Numbered from the stretch's first letter, positions 1 through 9,232 are shown. The stretch is DNA of 64,000 nucleotides from Selenomonas sputigena_A (GCF_051603425.1 NZ_CP194411.1:2356001-2420000); one strand, 5' to 3'. Translations and numbers: made by a program. The notes: generated by a model not told the origin, from the sequence alone.

Positions 1-632
1 ACATTCTGCCCCAAGAGTGTAACCTCTTTGAACCCTTGCCCTACAGCCGCCTTGACCTCGCGTACGACATCTTCTGGCTGACGACTGTGCTCACGTCCGC
101 GCACATAAGGCACAATGCAATAGGTGCAGAAATTATCACAGCCATACATGATGGGCACCCAAGCCGACAAGCGGCCAGCACGTTCTATCGGCACATCTTC
201 CGGCAAAGGCGCATTACCCAGAAATACATCCACAATATGACCGCATCTTTCCGATTCAAGCCTTTTGACAACATCCTTCAGCTCATGCACCTTATTCGTA
301 CCAAGAACAAAATCAATGTGCGGTGCACGGCGAATCAGAGCCTCGCCTTCCTTTTGCGCCATACAGCCTGTGATACCAAAAATCAGGGTTTGTTTCGCAT
401 GTTTCAGATGCTTGATCTCACCAATTTTCCCATAAACCTTATCCTCGGCAGTTTCTCTCACACAACAAGTATTCAAAAGAATGAGGTCCGCATCCGTCAT
501 ATCCTCTGTTCGTTCATATCCCAACGTCCCAAGCTGCCCTTCCATCCGCTCCGCATCCGAGATATTCATCTGACAACCATAAACCCCGATAAATGCCTTT
601 TTTTTCTGAAACCCCTGTAGATCCTTCATCAT
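1..632 (-). CDS. miaB: tRNA-2-methylthio-N6-dimethylallyladenosine synthase MiaB (3' part outside window)
   Basis: Radical-SAM methylthiotransferase that adds the 2-methylthio group to i6A37 of tRNAs. The visible 210 codons carry the N-terminal domain, with cluster cysteines in GCQMN (Cys20), NTCCVRE (Cys56) and TGCMAQ (Cys90), then the radical-SAM motif Cx3Cx2C at about residues 165-172 (CDNFCTYC). The reading frame is open to the window edge, so the C-terminal part of the SAM domain and the TRAM domain lie outside. Two adjacent in-frame ATGs (632 and 629) follow a GGAG about 14 bases upstream. The start is thus certain only to within one codon. The ubiX-like gene lies upstream on the same strand. 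Confidence 0.93.
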   Translation of the reverse strand, partial: MMKDLQGFQKKKAFIGVYGCQMNISDAERMEGQLGTLGYERTEDMTDADLILLNTCCVRETAEDKVYGKIGEIKHLKHAKQTLIFGITGCMAQKEGEALIRRAPHIDFVLGTNKVHELKDVVKRLESERCGHIVDVFLGNAPLPEDVPIERAGRLSAWVPIMYGCDNFCTYCIVPYVRGREHSRQPEDVVREVKAAVGQGFKEVTLLGQN

Positions 633-721
633 CAAAAACCAGCGAACTCCTCACAAAGCCAAGAATAAAACCTTGCATAGCATTATATAGTATTTTTCAT
701 TAAATGTCATATTATTTTTTC

Positions 722-1306
722 CTAGATATTGCGTGTCATCCCTTGCCACGAACAAAACTCTTTAGCCTGGAGCCCAAAAGGCATCAAAAGCCTTGCAGCG
801 ATTTGCTGCACCATCGCCTCAATGGTTTGCGGTTTGTTGTAAAAAACGAGCATGGGCGGCACAATATGAACATTAGGCAGCGTTGCAAGTTCCTGCATAT
901 TGCGCAAATGAATGGGGCTTAACGGTGACTCACGCACAGCGAGAATAAGCGGACGTTTTTCCTTGAGCATCACATCCGCAGAACGCAGGAGAAGATTATC
1001 GGCATAGCCGCTGTGAATACCAGCGAGTGTTTTCATCGAACAAGGCACGATCAGCATTCCTGCTGTTGGATATGAACCGCTGGCAGGACCCGCACCGATA
1101 TCGTCAATGGAAAAATTCTCGTCAGCCAACAGCCGTATTTCTTCAGCCTCCATATTCAACTCGTGTCTTAACGTGAGTTCTGCTCCACGTGTCATCAAAA
1201 GAATGGCAGAGAATTCATCCGAAGCGCGAATCATCTTCAAACATTCGACAAGAAGCGGCAAGCCGCTAGCGCCCGTCGCTCCCACAATGATTTTTTTCTT
1301 TGTCAT
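722..1306 (-). CDS. ubiX: UbiX/Pad1-family flavin prenyltransferase
   Basis: Family members join dimethylallyl phosphate to FMN to make prenylated FMN, the cofactor of UbiD-type decarboxylases. The 194-residue length is normal. Visible family marks are the N-terminal flavin-binding VGATGASG (about 8-15), the central VPCSMKTLAGIHSGYADNLL region and REsPLSPIHLRNM near residue 135. The ATG at 1306 follows GAGGGC with a 5-base spacer. It lies about 90 bases upstream of miaB on the same strand. No ubiD partner is visible in the window, so the client decarboxylase is unknown. The family is sure; the exact physiological role is inferred. Confidence 0.88.
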   Translation of the reverse strand: MTKKKIIVGATGASGLPLLVECLKMIRASDEFSAILLMTRGAELTLRHELNMEAEEIRLLADENFSIDDIGAGPASGSYPTAGMLIVPCSMKTLAGIHSGYADNLLLRSADVMLKEKRPLILAVRESPLSPIHLRNMQELATLPNVHIVPPMLVFYNKPQTIEAMVQQIAARLLMPFGLQAKEFCSWQGMTRNI

Positions 1307-1510
1307 CTTTTGCCCTCAATTCAGTCCTTGGAAAAATTCTTCAATCTTGACCATACTTTTCCTATCGTAAGACATAGAAACTCATATTAAGTACTCTCTC
1401 GGACAAAAGCGCACGGATTCACCATAAAACGCATCATAATCCTTGTGCAATAAACCTTTACCTTTTGTCTGTCAGGCGATTATTCCAGCATTGTCTTATG
1501 CTTTAAACTT

Positions 1511-2737
1511 TCAGGAATAAGAATCTGTATGAAGATATTCGCGCTCAACAACTTGTCCATTGGTACTATAGACGCGGTAAACCGAAGGCCTCATCCGTGA
1601 TCCCACCGTCTCCAAGGTGATTTTTTTACCCCCGAGATCCGCCTGTGTACCCAAAACTTGCACGGTGATCTTCCGTCCATCCGCATTCGCCAACAAATAG
1701 ACATTATGCGGCAAGGGATTAGTAAACTGAAAATCAATCAAATCGTCCGCAACCGTAGCATCAAGTCCCGGTGGGCAATAGGTGGATGGAAGGAAATGTG
1801 AATATCTTACCGTAGGGTTGAGTCCCGCCAAAAGAATGGCATTATACAAAGTGGAGCTCACCTGGCAAACGCCACCGCCAATGCCTGGAACAGCCTTGCC
1901 ATTCACAAGAACAGCCGCATTCTTATAACCTGCGCTTGCAGTGCGCGTTCCAACGATATCATTAAAAGAAAATCCCGCTCCGCTTCGCACCAAAACACCA
2001 TTAAGCTGCTGCGCTGCCAATGCGATATTGTCTCCACGCGCCCCATGACGATAGTATGTCGTATATGTAGCGAGCACTGCATTGACATTCGTGACATCTT
2101 CGGTGCGTACAAATGGCTGCTGTTCAACGATGGGTAAATCGACAATTGTTGATTGCATGGCTTTCAGAGGTTTGTCGAGTGTTTCAACTGCCGAAGAGAG
2201 ATCCAGTACTTTTCCCGATTTTCCAGGCAAATGGCGAATTGCGCCATTTGCACCAATCTCACAAGAGGCATTGACTGGCTGTACAAGGACGGCAGCGGCA
2301 ATTGCATCCAGTTTTTTTTGCAAAAGATTTCCATCATAATTTGCCGTAAGAGCTATATTGCAGCCAAACACAGCATTACGAACCTGCGTCAAAACTTTCC
2401 GCAAGCCACTGCCTTCCCGTCCGGCTTTATACGCTTTCTCCGCCGCCATAGCAGCATCAGGATGCAGGGAAATATCCTGCGGCTGAAGTTTCCAATTAGC
2501 GTCATTACTGCGAAGCGATATCGATTGATTTGCGAGCCTGCGCTGACCAAGCTGCTCAAAATAATGCTCTGCTTCTGCCTGTGTCATACCGAAGAGGGAA
2601 TGTCCGTCTGTCTGTACCCCATAAAGAATACGATCTCGACAAGAAATCGTATAGGCAAAACCACCGCCAGCCAACAATGTCAATAAAAACAACACCACTA
2701 TCACAATGGCGACATTAAATTTGGAACTCCCCAGCAT
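1511..2737 (-). CDS. VanW-family membrane-anchored protein
   Basis: A 408-residue protein with one N-terminal hydrophobic segment (about residues 8-30), probably an uncleaved signal anchor, and an extracytoplasmic remainder. Residues roughly 45-200 resemble the peptidoglycan-binding-like domain common in YoaR/VanW proteins. Residues roughly 235-345 form the VanW domain, with FSFNDIVG, GIGGGVCQVSSTLYNAIL and FTNPLPHNVYL. VanW was named from vancomycin-resistance clusters but its biochemical role is unknown. No van resistance genes are nearby, so this is probably a general cell-envelope protein. The C-terminus lacks an obvious G5 domain. It stands alone between ubiX and a divergent small gene. 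Confidence 0.85.
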   Translation of the reverse strand: MLGSSKFNVAIVIVVLFLLTLLAGGGFAYTISCRDRILYGVQTDGHSLFGMTQAEAEHYFEQLGQRRLANQSISLRSNDANWKLQPQDISLHPDAAMAAEKAYKAGREGSGLRKVLTQVRNAVFGCNIALTANYDGNLLQKKLDAIAAAVLVQPVNASCEIGANGAIRHLPGKSGKVLDLSSAVETLDKPLKAMQSTIVDLPIVEQQPFVRTEDVTNVNAVLATYTTYYRHGARGDNIALAAQQLNGVLVRSGAGFSFNDIVGTRTASAGYKNAAVLVNGKAVPGIGGGVCQVSSTLYNAILLAGLNPTVRYSHFLPSTYCPPGLDATVADDLIDFQFTNPLPHNVYLLANADGRKITVQVLGTQADLGGKKITLETVGSRMRPSVYRVYSTNGQVVEREYLHTDSYS

Positions 2738-2863
2738 TCTTTCAGCCCCTCTGCTCTATGAGCTATATCCAGACAACTAATAATATTTAATAATTCTCTT
2801 CATATTCATTTATTCCTGCCCAAGAGAAAAAGTTCTTATCCCTCTTTTTCTCCTCCATTTTGT

Positions 2864-2891
2864 TTTACAATCAACCGAAATGATGTATAAT
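2864..2891 (+). promoter_or_regulatory. Putative sigma-70-type promoter for the 2925 gene
   Basis: TTTACA (2864-2869) and a perfect TATAAT (2886-2891) are separated by 16 bases and lie about 35 bases before the start of the small downstream gene. Seen in sequence; activity is inferred. Confidence 0.6.
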
Positions 2892-2924
2892 ATAAGATAT
2901 AATTATAGAAAGAGGTGACCTATC

Positions 2925-3134
2925 TTGACAGATCAGGAATTGGAACAACTGGTGCAGGAGAAATTTGCCGAAGCCGACAAGAATTTTGAGGAACGTCCAA
3001 AGAAATTCTTTATTACGGAAAATGGTCGCGGTGTCGTTGACGGCGGTGATCTTTACAACCAAGTTTACACGGACGTCCTGCGTATCTCCCAACAGGCTGT
3101 CACGGCAATCTTAAAAGAAGCTCTCAAGAAATAA
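2925..3134 (+). CDS. Small hypothetical protein (69 aa)
   Basis: I do not recognise the family. The product is short and charged, with an acidic N-terminal half (TDQELEQLVQEKFAEADKNF) and a lysine-rich end, no signal peptide and no membrane segment. The predicted secondary structure is mostly helical. The gene looks real for three reasons. It begins with a TTG placed 7 bases after a good AGAGGTGA ribosome-binding site. It has a promoter-like sequence upstream. It is followed within a few bases by an intrinsic terminator. It is monocistronic and sits between divergent vanW-like and convergent pnp. Function unknown. Confidence 0.7.
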   Translation: MTDQELEQLVQEKFAEADKNFEERPKKFFITENGRGVVDGGDLYNQVYTDVLRISQQAVTAILKEALKK

Positions 3135-3139
3135 TGCCG

Positions 3140-3175
3140 AAAAATCCCTCTGCAAGCGCAGGGGGATTTTTTTTT
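3140..3175 (+). terminator. Intrinsic terminator of the small 2925 gene
   Basis: AAAAATCCCTCTGC pairs with GCAGGGGGATTTTT (one G-T pair) around a 4-base loop, followed by a T run on the plus strand. It begins a few bases after the stop codon. Confidence 0.85.
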
Positions 3176-3235
3176 GCGGCCTAAATCACTTCATGAAAAG
3201 CTGCCTTTTTTGTGGGAGTATGTATATCCCCGAAA

Positions 3236-3282
3236 CAAAAATCACGAGGTTGAGCTGCCGTATGGCAAAACACAACCTCGTG
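3236..3282 (-). terminator. Intrinsic terminator of pnp
   Basis: On the minus strand CACGAGGTTG pairs perfectly with CAACCTCGTG around a 20-base loop and is followed by ATTTTTG. It starts 6 bases after the pnp stop. Confidence 0.82.
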
Positions 3283-3288
3283 AATATT

Positions 3289-5358
3289 TTACAGAAGAAC
3301 CTTATGAGAGAGATTCACACGACCTTGCTTATCGATCTCGACAACTTTGACCTCAAATTCATCTCCTTCATGAACAACATCCTCCACTTGGGCAACGCGA
3401 TGTTTTGCAAGCTGTGAAATATGGCAAAGCCCCTCTTTTCCTGGCAAAATTTCGACGAATGCACCAAAGTTCATGATGCGTGTGACTCTTCCCTTATAAA
3501 CAGCCCCAACCTCCACATCGCGAACAATATCGGCGATAATCTGTTCTGCTTTTTTGGCGCTCTCCCGGTCAACTCCTGCAATGAATACCGTACCGTCTTC
3601 TTTGATATCAATCTGCACGCCCGTCTCATCAATAATTTTTTTGATGGTTTTGCCACCTGCACCAATAACTTCGCGAATCTTATCCACATGAATCTTCATG
3701 ACTGTGACACGCGGCGCATACGGTGAGAGCTCTGCAGCCGGCTTATCGATGACGGCAAGCATCTTTTCCAGGATAAACGCCCGTCCCCTCTTTGCCTGCG
3801 ACAAAGCTGCCAAAAGGATATCGCGCGTAATCCCCGCGATTTTAATATCCATCTGTATTGCCGTGATGCCTTTTTCCGTACCGGCCACTTTGAAATCCAT
3901 ATCGCCAAGAGCATCTTCCATCCCTTGGATATCCGTAAGAATCGTATACTGTTCCCCATCTTTGACAAGCCCCATGGCAACGCCGGAAACCGGCCGTTTG
4001 ATAGGAACGCCTGCATTCATAAGAGAAAGCGTACTGCCACAGACGCTCCCCATAGAACTGGAGCCATTCGATTCAAGAACCTCGGACACAAGCCGTATCG
4101 TATAAGGGAACTCTTCCACAGAAGGAATCATCGGCAGCAGAGCACGCTCCGCCAAAGCGCCATGGCCGATCTCTCGCCTGCCTGGTCCGCGTGCCGGACG
4201 CGCCTCACCCACACTATAGCCTGGGAAATTATACTGATGGATATAATGTTTGGACTGTTCAGGACCTAAACCGTCAATGATCTGTTCATCCCCCACAGAT
4301 CCCAATGTTGTGATTGTCAAAATCTGCGTTTGTCCACGCGTAAAAAGTCCCGAGCCATGTGTGCGCGGTAAAAGACCAACCTCACAGCTCACGGGGCGAA
4401 CTTCATCCAATTCGCGCCCGTCAGGTCGTATTTTTTCGTGTGTGATCATACGACGAACGATTTCCTTGACAATCTTATGCGTCACTGCTGAAATTTCTTT
4501 AGCGGACTCTGGGTATTCCATAAGAAAATGTTCCAACACTTCAGCACTGACTGCAGCAATATGTTCGTCACGCTTCAATTTATCGGGATTGCGCACAGCC
4601 TCATTGAGACGTTCCGTGCAGTAGCCGCGTATTGCCTGCTCCATTTCCTGCGGTGCAAGAAACAGTCTGACTTGACGTTTTTCCTTCCCACAAGCCTCTA
4701 CAATTTCTTGTTGGAAATCGACAATTCGCTGGATTTCTTTATGCCCAAAGAGAATTGCTTCAAGAATTACCTCTTCAGGCAATTCATGTGCGCCTGCCTC
4801 TACCATCATCACAGCATCATGAGATCCCGCAACCGTCAGATTCAGGTCTGAAACCGCACGCTGCTCTTCCGTAGGATTGACAACAAACTCACCATCCACA
4901 CGGCCTACTTTTACACCTGCAATCGGGCCGCCAAAAGGAATATCGGAGATGCAGAGAGCACATGAAGCGCCTATCATGCCGGCAATCTCTGGCGCATTAT
5001 CCTGTTCGACAGAAAGAACCGTTCCAATGATCTGTACATCGTTGCGGAAACCTTCCGGGAAAAGCGGACGAATCGGGCGATCAATAAGGCGACTGCAAAG
5101 AATTGCCGATTCGCTCGGACGCCCCTCGCGTTTAATAAAACCACCCGGAATCTTACCGGCAGCATACATCTTTTCCTCAAAATCAACCGTGAGCGGAAAA
5201 AAATCCACGCCTTCTCGCGGTTCTTTCGAAGCCGTTGCTGCAACGAGAACAACCGTATCACCATACCGTACAAGAACAGCGCCGTTCGCCTGTTTTGCCA
5301 TTTTTCCCTGCTCAATAATAAGCGGGCGACCGCCGACCTGCATTTCAAAACTCTGCAT
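3289..5358 (-). CDS. pnp: Polyribonucleotide nucleotidyltransferase (PNPase)
   Basis: Phosphorolytic 3'-to-5' exoribonuclease of the RNA degradation machinery; it can also add nucleotides. At 689 residues it has the full family layout: two RNase PH domains separated by an all-helical linker, then a KH domain (about 555-610, with the GxxG loop GAGGKTIKKI) and an S1 domain (about 620-685, VGAVYKGRVTRIMNFGAFVE). The second RNase PH domain keeps the active-site stretch GDMDFKVAGTEKGITAIQMD. It follows rpsO on the same strand, the classical rpsO-pnp order, but with an intrinsic terminator between them. The start has an AGGAGG-like site a few bases upstream. Confidence 0.98.
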   Translation of the reverse strand: MQSFEMQVGGRPLIIEQGKMAKQANGAVLVRYGDTVVLVAATASKEPREGVDFFPLTVDFEEKMYAAGKIPGGFIKREGRPSESAILCSRLIDRPIRPLFPEGFRNDVQIIGTVLSVEQDNAPEIAGMIGASCALCISDIPFGGPIAGVKVGRVDGEFVVNPTEEQRAVSDLNLTVAGSHDAVMMVEAGAHELPEEVILEAILFGHKEIQRIVDFQQEIVEACGKEKRQVRLFLAPQEMEQAIRGYCTERLNEAVRNPDKLKRDEHIAAVSAEVLEHFLMEYPESAKEISAVTHKIVKEIVRRMITHEKIRPDGRELDEVRPVSCEVGLLPRTHGSGLFTRGQTQILTITTLGSVGDEQIIDGLGPEQSKHYIHQYNFPGYSVGEARPARGPGRREIGHGALAERALLPMIPSVEEFPYTIRLVSEVLESNGSSSMGSVCGSTLSLMNAGVPIKRPVSGVAMGLVKDGEQYTILTDIQGMEDALGDMDFKVAGTEKGITAIQMDIKIAGITRDILLAALSQAKRGRAFILEKMLAVIDKPAAELSPYAPRVTVMKIHVDKIREVIGAGGKTIKKIIDETGVQIDIKEDGTVFIAGVDRESAKKAEQIIADIVRDVEVGAVYKGRVTRIMNFGAFVEILPGKEGLCHISQLAKHRVAQVEDVVHEGDEFEVKVVEIDKQGRVNLSHKVLL

Positions 5359-5458
5359 CTAAGTGCCTCCTAAATTAATTCCATCAGCTTCAGTTGTATC
5401 GTTTTTTTATTCGACATAAAAACAAATTATCCTTGCCGTTTCCAAAAACTTCATGACG

Positions 5459-5487
5459 TAAAAAAAGCGGGGCGAACCCCGCTCTTT
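5459..5487 (-). terminator. Intrinsic terminator between rpsO and pnp
   Basis: On the minus strand AGCGGGG pairs with CCCCGCT around a TTCG tetraloop, followed by a run of T. It begins right at the rpsO stop codon. Read-through could feed pnp. Confidence 0.9.
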
Positions 5488-5754
5488 TTATTTCCTCAGA
5501 TTTAGTTTTGCAATAATAGCACGATAGCGCTCAATATCGCTGCTATAAAGATAGCTCAGCAGCCTGCGGCGATGTCCAACCATCTTCAAAAGACCACGTC
5601 TCGAATGATGATCCTTCTTGTGCTCTTTGAGATGCTCCGTAAGATACTTGATGCGCGCTGTCAAAAGTGCAATCTGAACCTCAGGCGAACCCGTATCTCC
5701 CTCATGAACAGCATTGTCTTCAATGATTTTCTGCTTTGCTTCCTGTGTCAACAT
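5488..5754 (-). CDS. rpsO: 30S ribosomal protein S15
   Basis: Primary 16S rRNA-binding protein of the small subunit platform. The 88-residue length is exactly typical. Family signatures are visible: DTGSPEVQIALLTARI, LTEHLKEHKKDHHSRRGLL and the C-terminal LLSYLYSSDIERYRAII. An AGGAGGGG site precedes the ATG. Its consensus-like promoter (5862-5890) lies 108 bases upstream, giving a leader of about 95 bases. S15 autoregulates by binding its own mRNA leader in several phyla, so a regulatory leader is possible here, but I did not identify a known S15 RNA class. An intrinsic terminator follows, then pnp. Confidence 0.98.
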   Translation of the reverse strand: MLTQEAKQKIIEDNAVHEGDTGSPEVQIALLTARIKYLTEHLKEHKKDHHSRRGLLKMVGHRRRLLSYLYSSDIERYRAIIAKLNLRK

Positions 5755-5861
5755 AAATAAAACCCCTCCTGTTTGTTTCTGCTCTTCCCTCCAGAAGCCA
5801 CGGTATCGTCGGAGAAATTCAATGTCGTAGCCACGGAGAACGCATATAAAACGCCTACCGC

Positions 5862-5890
5862 ATTATAGCATAAATATTTTTCCTTTGCAA
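5862..5890 (-). promoter_or_regulatory. Consensus-like promoter of rpsO
   Basis: Minus strand TTGCAA (5885-5890), a 17-base spacer, then a perfect TATAAT (5862-5867). It overlaps the stop codon and last codons of the phage-derived reading frame, which shows where foreign DNA abuts the resident rpsO promoter. Confidence 0.82.
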
Positions 5891-8598
5891 ACCACGTTTT
5901 CCGAAACATGCAACAGAAGCAAATCCGTCCACGTAAGCGGGCGGTACGCATGATCGCGCAGCCACTCCGTCACCGAATCCGTCAGACTCAGCCCATGGCT
6001 GTCCATGCGAATATCCCGTTCCATATTGTTGATGCGGTTACTCATAAAGCTGGACTTTTTCAAAAGCATATCCATCTGCGCCACCCTGCGCGCATGGATG
6101 CGCTCCTGCCGCCACTCCTCCTTGAGCTTCTTTTCCGTCAGTACATCGCCCGCCGCGTGCGCGTCCAGGATCGCCTGCTCCCGCGCGCGGAACTCCTCCG
6201 CCCAGGGCGAGCCCTCGTAGTCCTTGGCCGCCCCCTCGTTCCAGGCCGCCCACTCGTCCACCGTCGCCAAATCCCGTTTGGATCCCTCGTCCTCCAAAGC
6301 GGCCAAATCCTCCAAGTCCATGAGAAACATATGCCCCATCTCATGGAGGAACGTCGAAGCATCCGCCCCCTCAAAGAGCTCGATCACACGCCCGCCCTCA
6401 CTGTTCTTGACGATACGTCCCTGGTTGGCATTGCGGACGCGCTGGTAGACACCAAAACTGCTTCTCCGTACTGCTTCCAAATCAGTTTCCGTCTTTACAT
6501 TTTGGAAATTCCCTGATACAATAGAGGCAGATAAAGCATTGCTTGTTGCAACAATCGCTGGAGAGCCGTTCCAGTAGGACTGCAACCAAGTGATGCTTTC
6601 TTTTTTATTCATGTAAAGCACATTGTTGTTATTAAATTGTTTCTCAAACCATTTTAGCGAGGCCTTATTTCCCTTTTTCCCTGCCGTTTTCCCAAATGCG
6701 GAATTAATGATATTGGCGGTTGCCCCATCACGCTCAACATTCTTGTTGATCTCCACAGGTACGACAATCGTCGCCCCATTTGCATCCTTCAGCCCAACGG
6801 CAAAGACATAGCTGTCCGGCTTATTCCCACGCGTAATCATCAGCGGGTCTGCCATCTTACGCGGAAGCTGGCGCAAAAGATCAAGCGTCATCCCCTTATG
6901 GTTTTTATTGACAGAATGTGCGAAAAAACTCCCGAACACATGGAGCGAATCATACGGGATATTGAGGATCTGCAACACAAGAGGAACGTCCATCACATGG
7001 AACAGCGTACCATTCTCTTCTTTTTCCCATTTCCGCTTATCCGCTGCATCATATCGGTCAATCATCGCATTCCAGCTCTTCTCATCCGCACGAAGACGCT
7101 CCTCCGCCCGGGAAACAATTTCATTGCTCTGATGGTAAATATCCACATCCATCGCAGAAAACGCACCCGTGTTGTCCGTTGCCGACTTGACTTGATTCGG
7201 CTGATCCGCGGTATACCAAGTCGCGCCGTCGCGCTGGATAATTGCTCCGTCGTGCTTATCGTTTTCTTGATATGCTACGCCTTTTCTCGCAAAAGCGTCT
7301 TTCAAAATCTGCGTGAGCTTCGACTTCTTCACCTTGCCGGGCTGCATACCCCAGAACAGGAGATTGTTGACGACGAAAGAGGCTGGCGTTCCGTCCTTGT
7401 CAAAAGGACGCTTTTCAAAGAAATCCAACGCTTCCTTTTTCGCTGCATCAATGTCCGCCTGTGTCGCCATCGCCTCCGGGTCACGTGGATTCTGGATATT
7501 GGCAAAAAGCTCCATGATGCGCCAATCCTTATCCTTGAGCGTATAGGACGTGTCCTCTTTGTCGGCTGTGAGATAAATCCCCTTGCCGTACAGCCCGCTC
7601 TCGGAAGGCCGAAACTTCGTGAAATCGGACAATGTACCGTGATACACGACAAGCGGCTCGCCATTTTCGTCCACCACTTTGGAAGATTTGTTGACTTCCT
7701 CAGATATTTTTGATACAATTTGATCAAAGGCTTCCTGTGGGAATGAAGTCAGCACGCCCTCCGTGGTGTTGTATGCGGCATTCCACTTCCGGGAAGCCTC
7801 TTTTATTTCCAAAGCCTCCACGGAATACAGCCGATTTCCTTCTTTTTCCTGCGCCAACTCTTTGACTGTCAACTCCGCAGCAAAAACTTTGCCCCCAACG
7901 ACAAAAGGAGAAAACAGTCGATGAATCTGCTTGATGTTCCTATCGTTATCCCGATCTTTATGCGTGTATTCCGCCGTTGCACGCGAAAATAGATGGTCTA
8001 CATTTGCCACCGCCAACGCATGAATCTTAGCGTCAACCGACTTCCTTGTTGCGGATGCACTCACCATCTTCGCGATATTCGTATTGGACAAGATCGCATG
8101 AATACCAAGCACAGAATTTGTTAAATCCTGCCCTACTACCGATCTTGCAGCCGAAGCAGCCTCATCCAGATTTTTAGCCTGTCGCGGCAGCATCAAACGC
8201 GCCACCTGTTCCCAATCCCCGAACCACGCCTTAAAAGCCGACGTGCGCACCGTAAGCCACTGATCCTCCGTCAGATTCGTCGCCTTGCCGTTCGGCGCTT
8301 TCATCCAAGAAGCCGTACCCGCATACTGCTTGCGGACGGCTTCTTTTTCTTTTTCCACGGTGCGCTGATACAGACCACCCTCTGCATCCCCCTCGCGTCC
8401 GGCCTGTATGGCAAACGTATGGTAATAATCCAGCGCCGTGAATTTCTTTCCCGTCTTTTCTGCGATCGCCTTGGCATAGAGATCCGCATGGCGCGCCAGC
8501 AGCACCGCGTTCATCCGCGCCGCCTTGGACGCACGGCCGCCGATGGATTTCAGATCGGCCATGATGCGGCGATAGACCGAATACCCTTCAGCCATCAT
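5863..8598 (-). CDS. Fragment of a phage/mobile-element polyvalent protein (ART-like, MuF-C-like, zincin-like domains)
   Basis: A 911-codon open frame resembling the giant polyvalent proteins of tailed phages and conjugative elements. In order: a helical start with RMNAVLLARHADL; the conserved NLTEDQWLTVRTSAFKAWFG motif (108-127); an LPD3-like region (about 155-265); an ADP-ribosyltransferase-like domain (about 305-490) with VVYHGT and LYGKGIYLTAD; a MuF-C/BECR-nuclease-like domain (about 528-690) with MTLDLLRQLPRKMADPLM; and a zincin-like segment with HEMGH (752-756). Family knowledge links such domains to effectors delivered with phage DNA. The ATG has no visible ribosome-binding site and abuts the IS3 remnant. 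The last codons run into the rpsO promoter. I infer truncation at both ends, so it is probably a non-functional remnant. Confidence 0.72.
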   Translation of the reverse strand: MMAEGYSVYRRIMADLKSIGGRASKAARMNAVLLARHADLYAKAIAEKTGKKFTALDYYHTFAIQAGREGDAEGGLYQRTVEKEKEAVRKQYAGTASWMKAPNGKATNLTEDQWLTVRTSAFKAWFGDWEQVARLMLPRQAKNLDEAASAARSVVGQDLTNSVLGIHAILSNTNIAKMVSASATRKSVDAKIHALAVANVDHLFSRATAEYTHKDRDNDRNIKQIHRLFSPFVVGGKVFAAELTVKELAQEKEGNRLYSVEALEIKEASRKWNAAYNTTEGVLTSFPQEAFDQIVSKISEEVNKSSKVVDENGEPLVVYHGTLSDFTKFRPSESGLYGKGIYLTADKEDTSYTLKDKDWRIMELFANIQNPRDPEAMATQADIDAAKKEALDFFEKRPFDKDGTPASFVVNNLLFWGMQPGKVKKSKLTQILKDAFARKGVAYQENDKHDGAIIQRDGATWYTADQPNQVKSATDNTGAFSAMDVDIYHQSNEIVSRAEERLRADEKSWNAMIDRYDAADKRKWEKEENGTLFHVMDVPLVLQILNIPYDSLHVFGSFFAHSVNKNHKGMTLDLLRQLPRKMADPLMITRGNKPDSYVFAVGLKDANGATIVVPVEINKNVERDGATANIINSAFGKTAGKKGNKASLKWFEKQFNNNNVLYMNKKESITWLQSYWNGSPAIVATSNALSASIVSGNFQNVKTETDLEAVRRSSFGVYQRVRNANQGRIVKNSEGGRVIELFEGADASTFLHEMGHMFLMDLEDLAALEDEGSKRDLATVDEWAAWNEGAAKDYEGSPWAEEFRAREQAILDAHAAGDVLTEKKLKEEWRQERIHARRVAQMDMLLKKSSFMSNRINNMERDIRMDSHGLSLTDSVTEWLRDHAYRPLTWTDLLLLHVSENVVCKGKIFML

Positions 8599-8617
8599 TA
8601 ATCAATGAGACAAAATG

Positions 8618-9000
8618 GTGCTGAGATGGCACATCAGCACAGATATGACAACTTCAATCGTTACGGACACCGTGCGTGACATCTTACAAAAAGAAAGGGT
8701 CGCTAATGGAGCAATCCTCCACAGTGACCAAGATTCACAGTACCTTACCAAGCATATTACGACCTAAGCCACGAATACCACTTCACACCGTCTATGTCAA
8801 AGCGTGGTTGTCCGTATGACAATGTTCCGATGGAAAATTTCTTTAGAACGCTGAAGTCGGAGTGTCTACATCGGATGAAGTTTGGATCAAGGAAGGAGTT
8901 GAAGGAAACCACAGCACAATATGTACACTTTTACAACTATGAACGCATACAACTGAAAAGCGGTCTTACTCCATACGAAATATGGAGCAAAACCGCATAA
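8618..9000 (+). pseudogene. IS3-family transposase (OrfB) C-terminal remnant, frameshifted
   Basis: The first part reads in one frame from ISTDMTTSIVTDTVRDIL to LHSDQDSQYLTKHITT and then stops. The sequence resumes in another frame as YDLSHEYHFTPSMSKRGCPY, followed by DNVPMENFFRTLKSECLHR and ending YNYERIQLKSGLTPYEIW. This is the typical DDE integrase end of IS3 OrfB: the second Asp lies in HSDQ and the Glu in the FFRTLKSE stretch. OrfA and the N-terminal half are missing and a frameshift lies near 8760-8790, so it cannot be active. The segment 8794-9000 alone would give 68 residues. It probably marks the break that cut the phage gene at 8598. Confidence 0.85.
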
Positions 9001-9232
9001 ATCAGCGTAATTATACGATAGTAGTTTATTTTCTTGTCCGCTTAACAGAGAGCAGTCCACTTCGATCTTGGGCTTTTCTTTACAGCAAATCCTTCCTGAT
9101 AAGTTTCGTGACCGCCTCCACATGTCGCGAGACACTAGTATGAATGTTATCGGTACAACAGAAAATCGTACACAGTTGCACTTGTATCGGAAGTTTCCAG
9201 ATCGCTTCTCCTACAACGTCATACCGATTCGT
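9001..9232. other. Non-coding stretch between IS remnant and abiEii
   Basis: The first 60 bases may include the right end of the IS3 element, but I cannot define an inverted repeat because the left end is missing. Nothing else is recognisable here: no promoter, RNA gene or convincing reading frame. Confidence 0.4.

Noticed and set aside
5748..5951. A 67-codon minus-strand frame upstream of rpsO as a leader peptide
   Set aside because: It spans the rpsO promoter itself and lacks a ribosome-binding site; it is chance openness.
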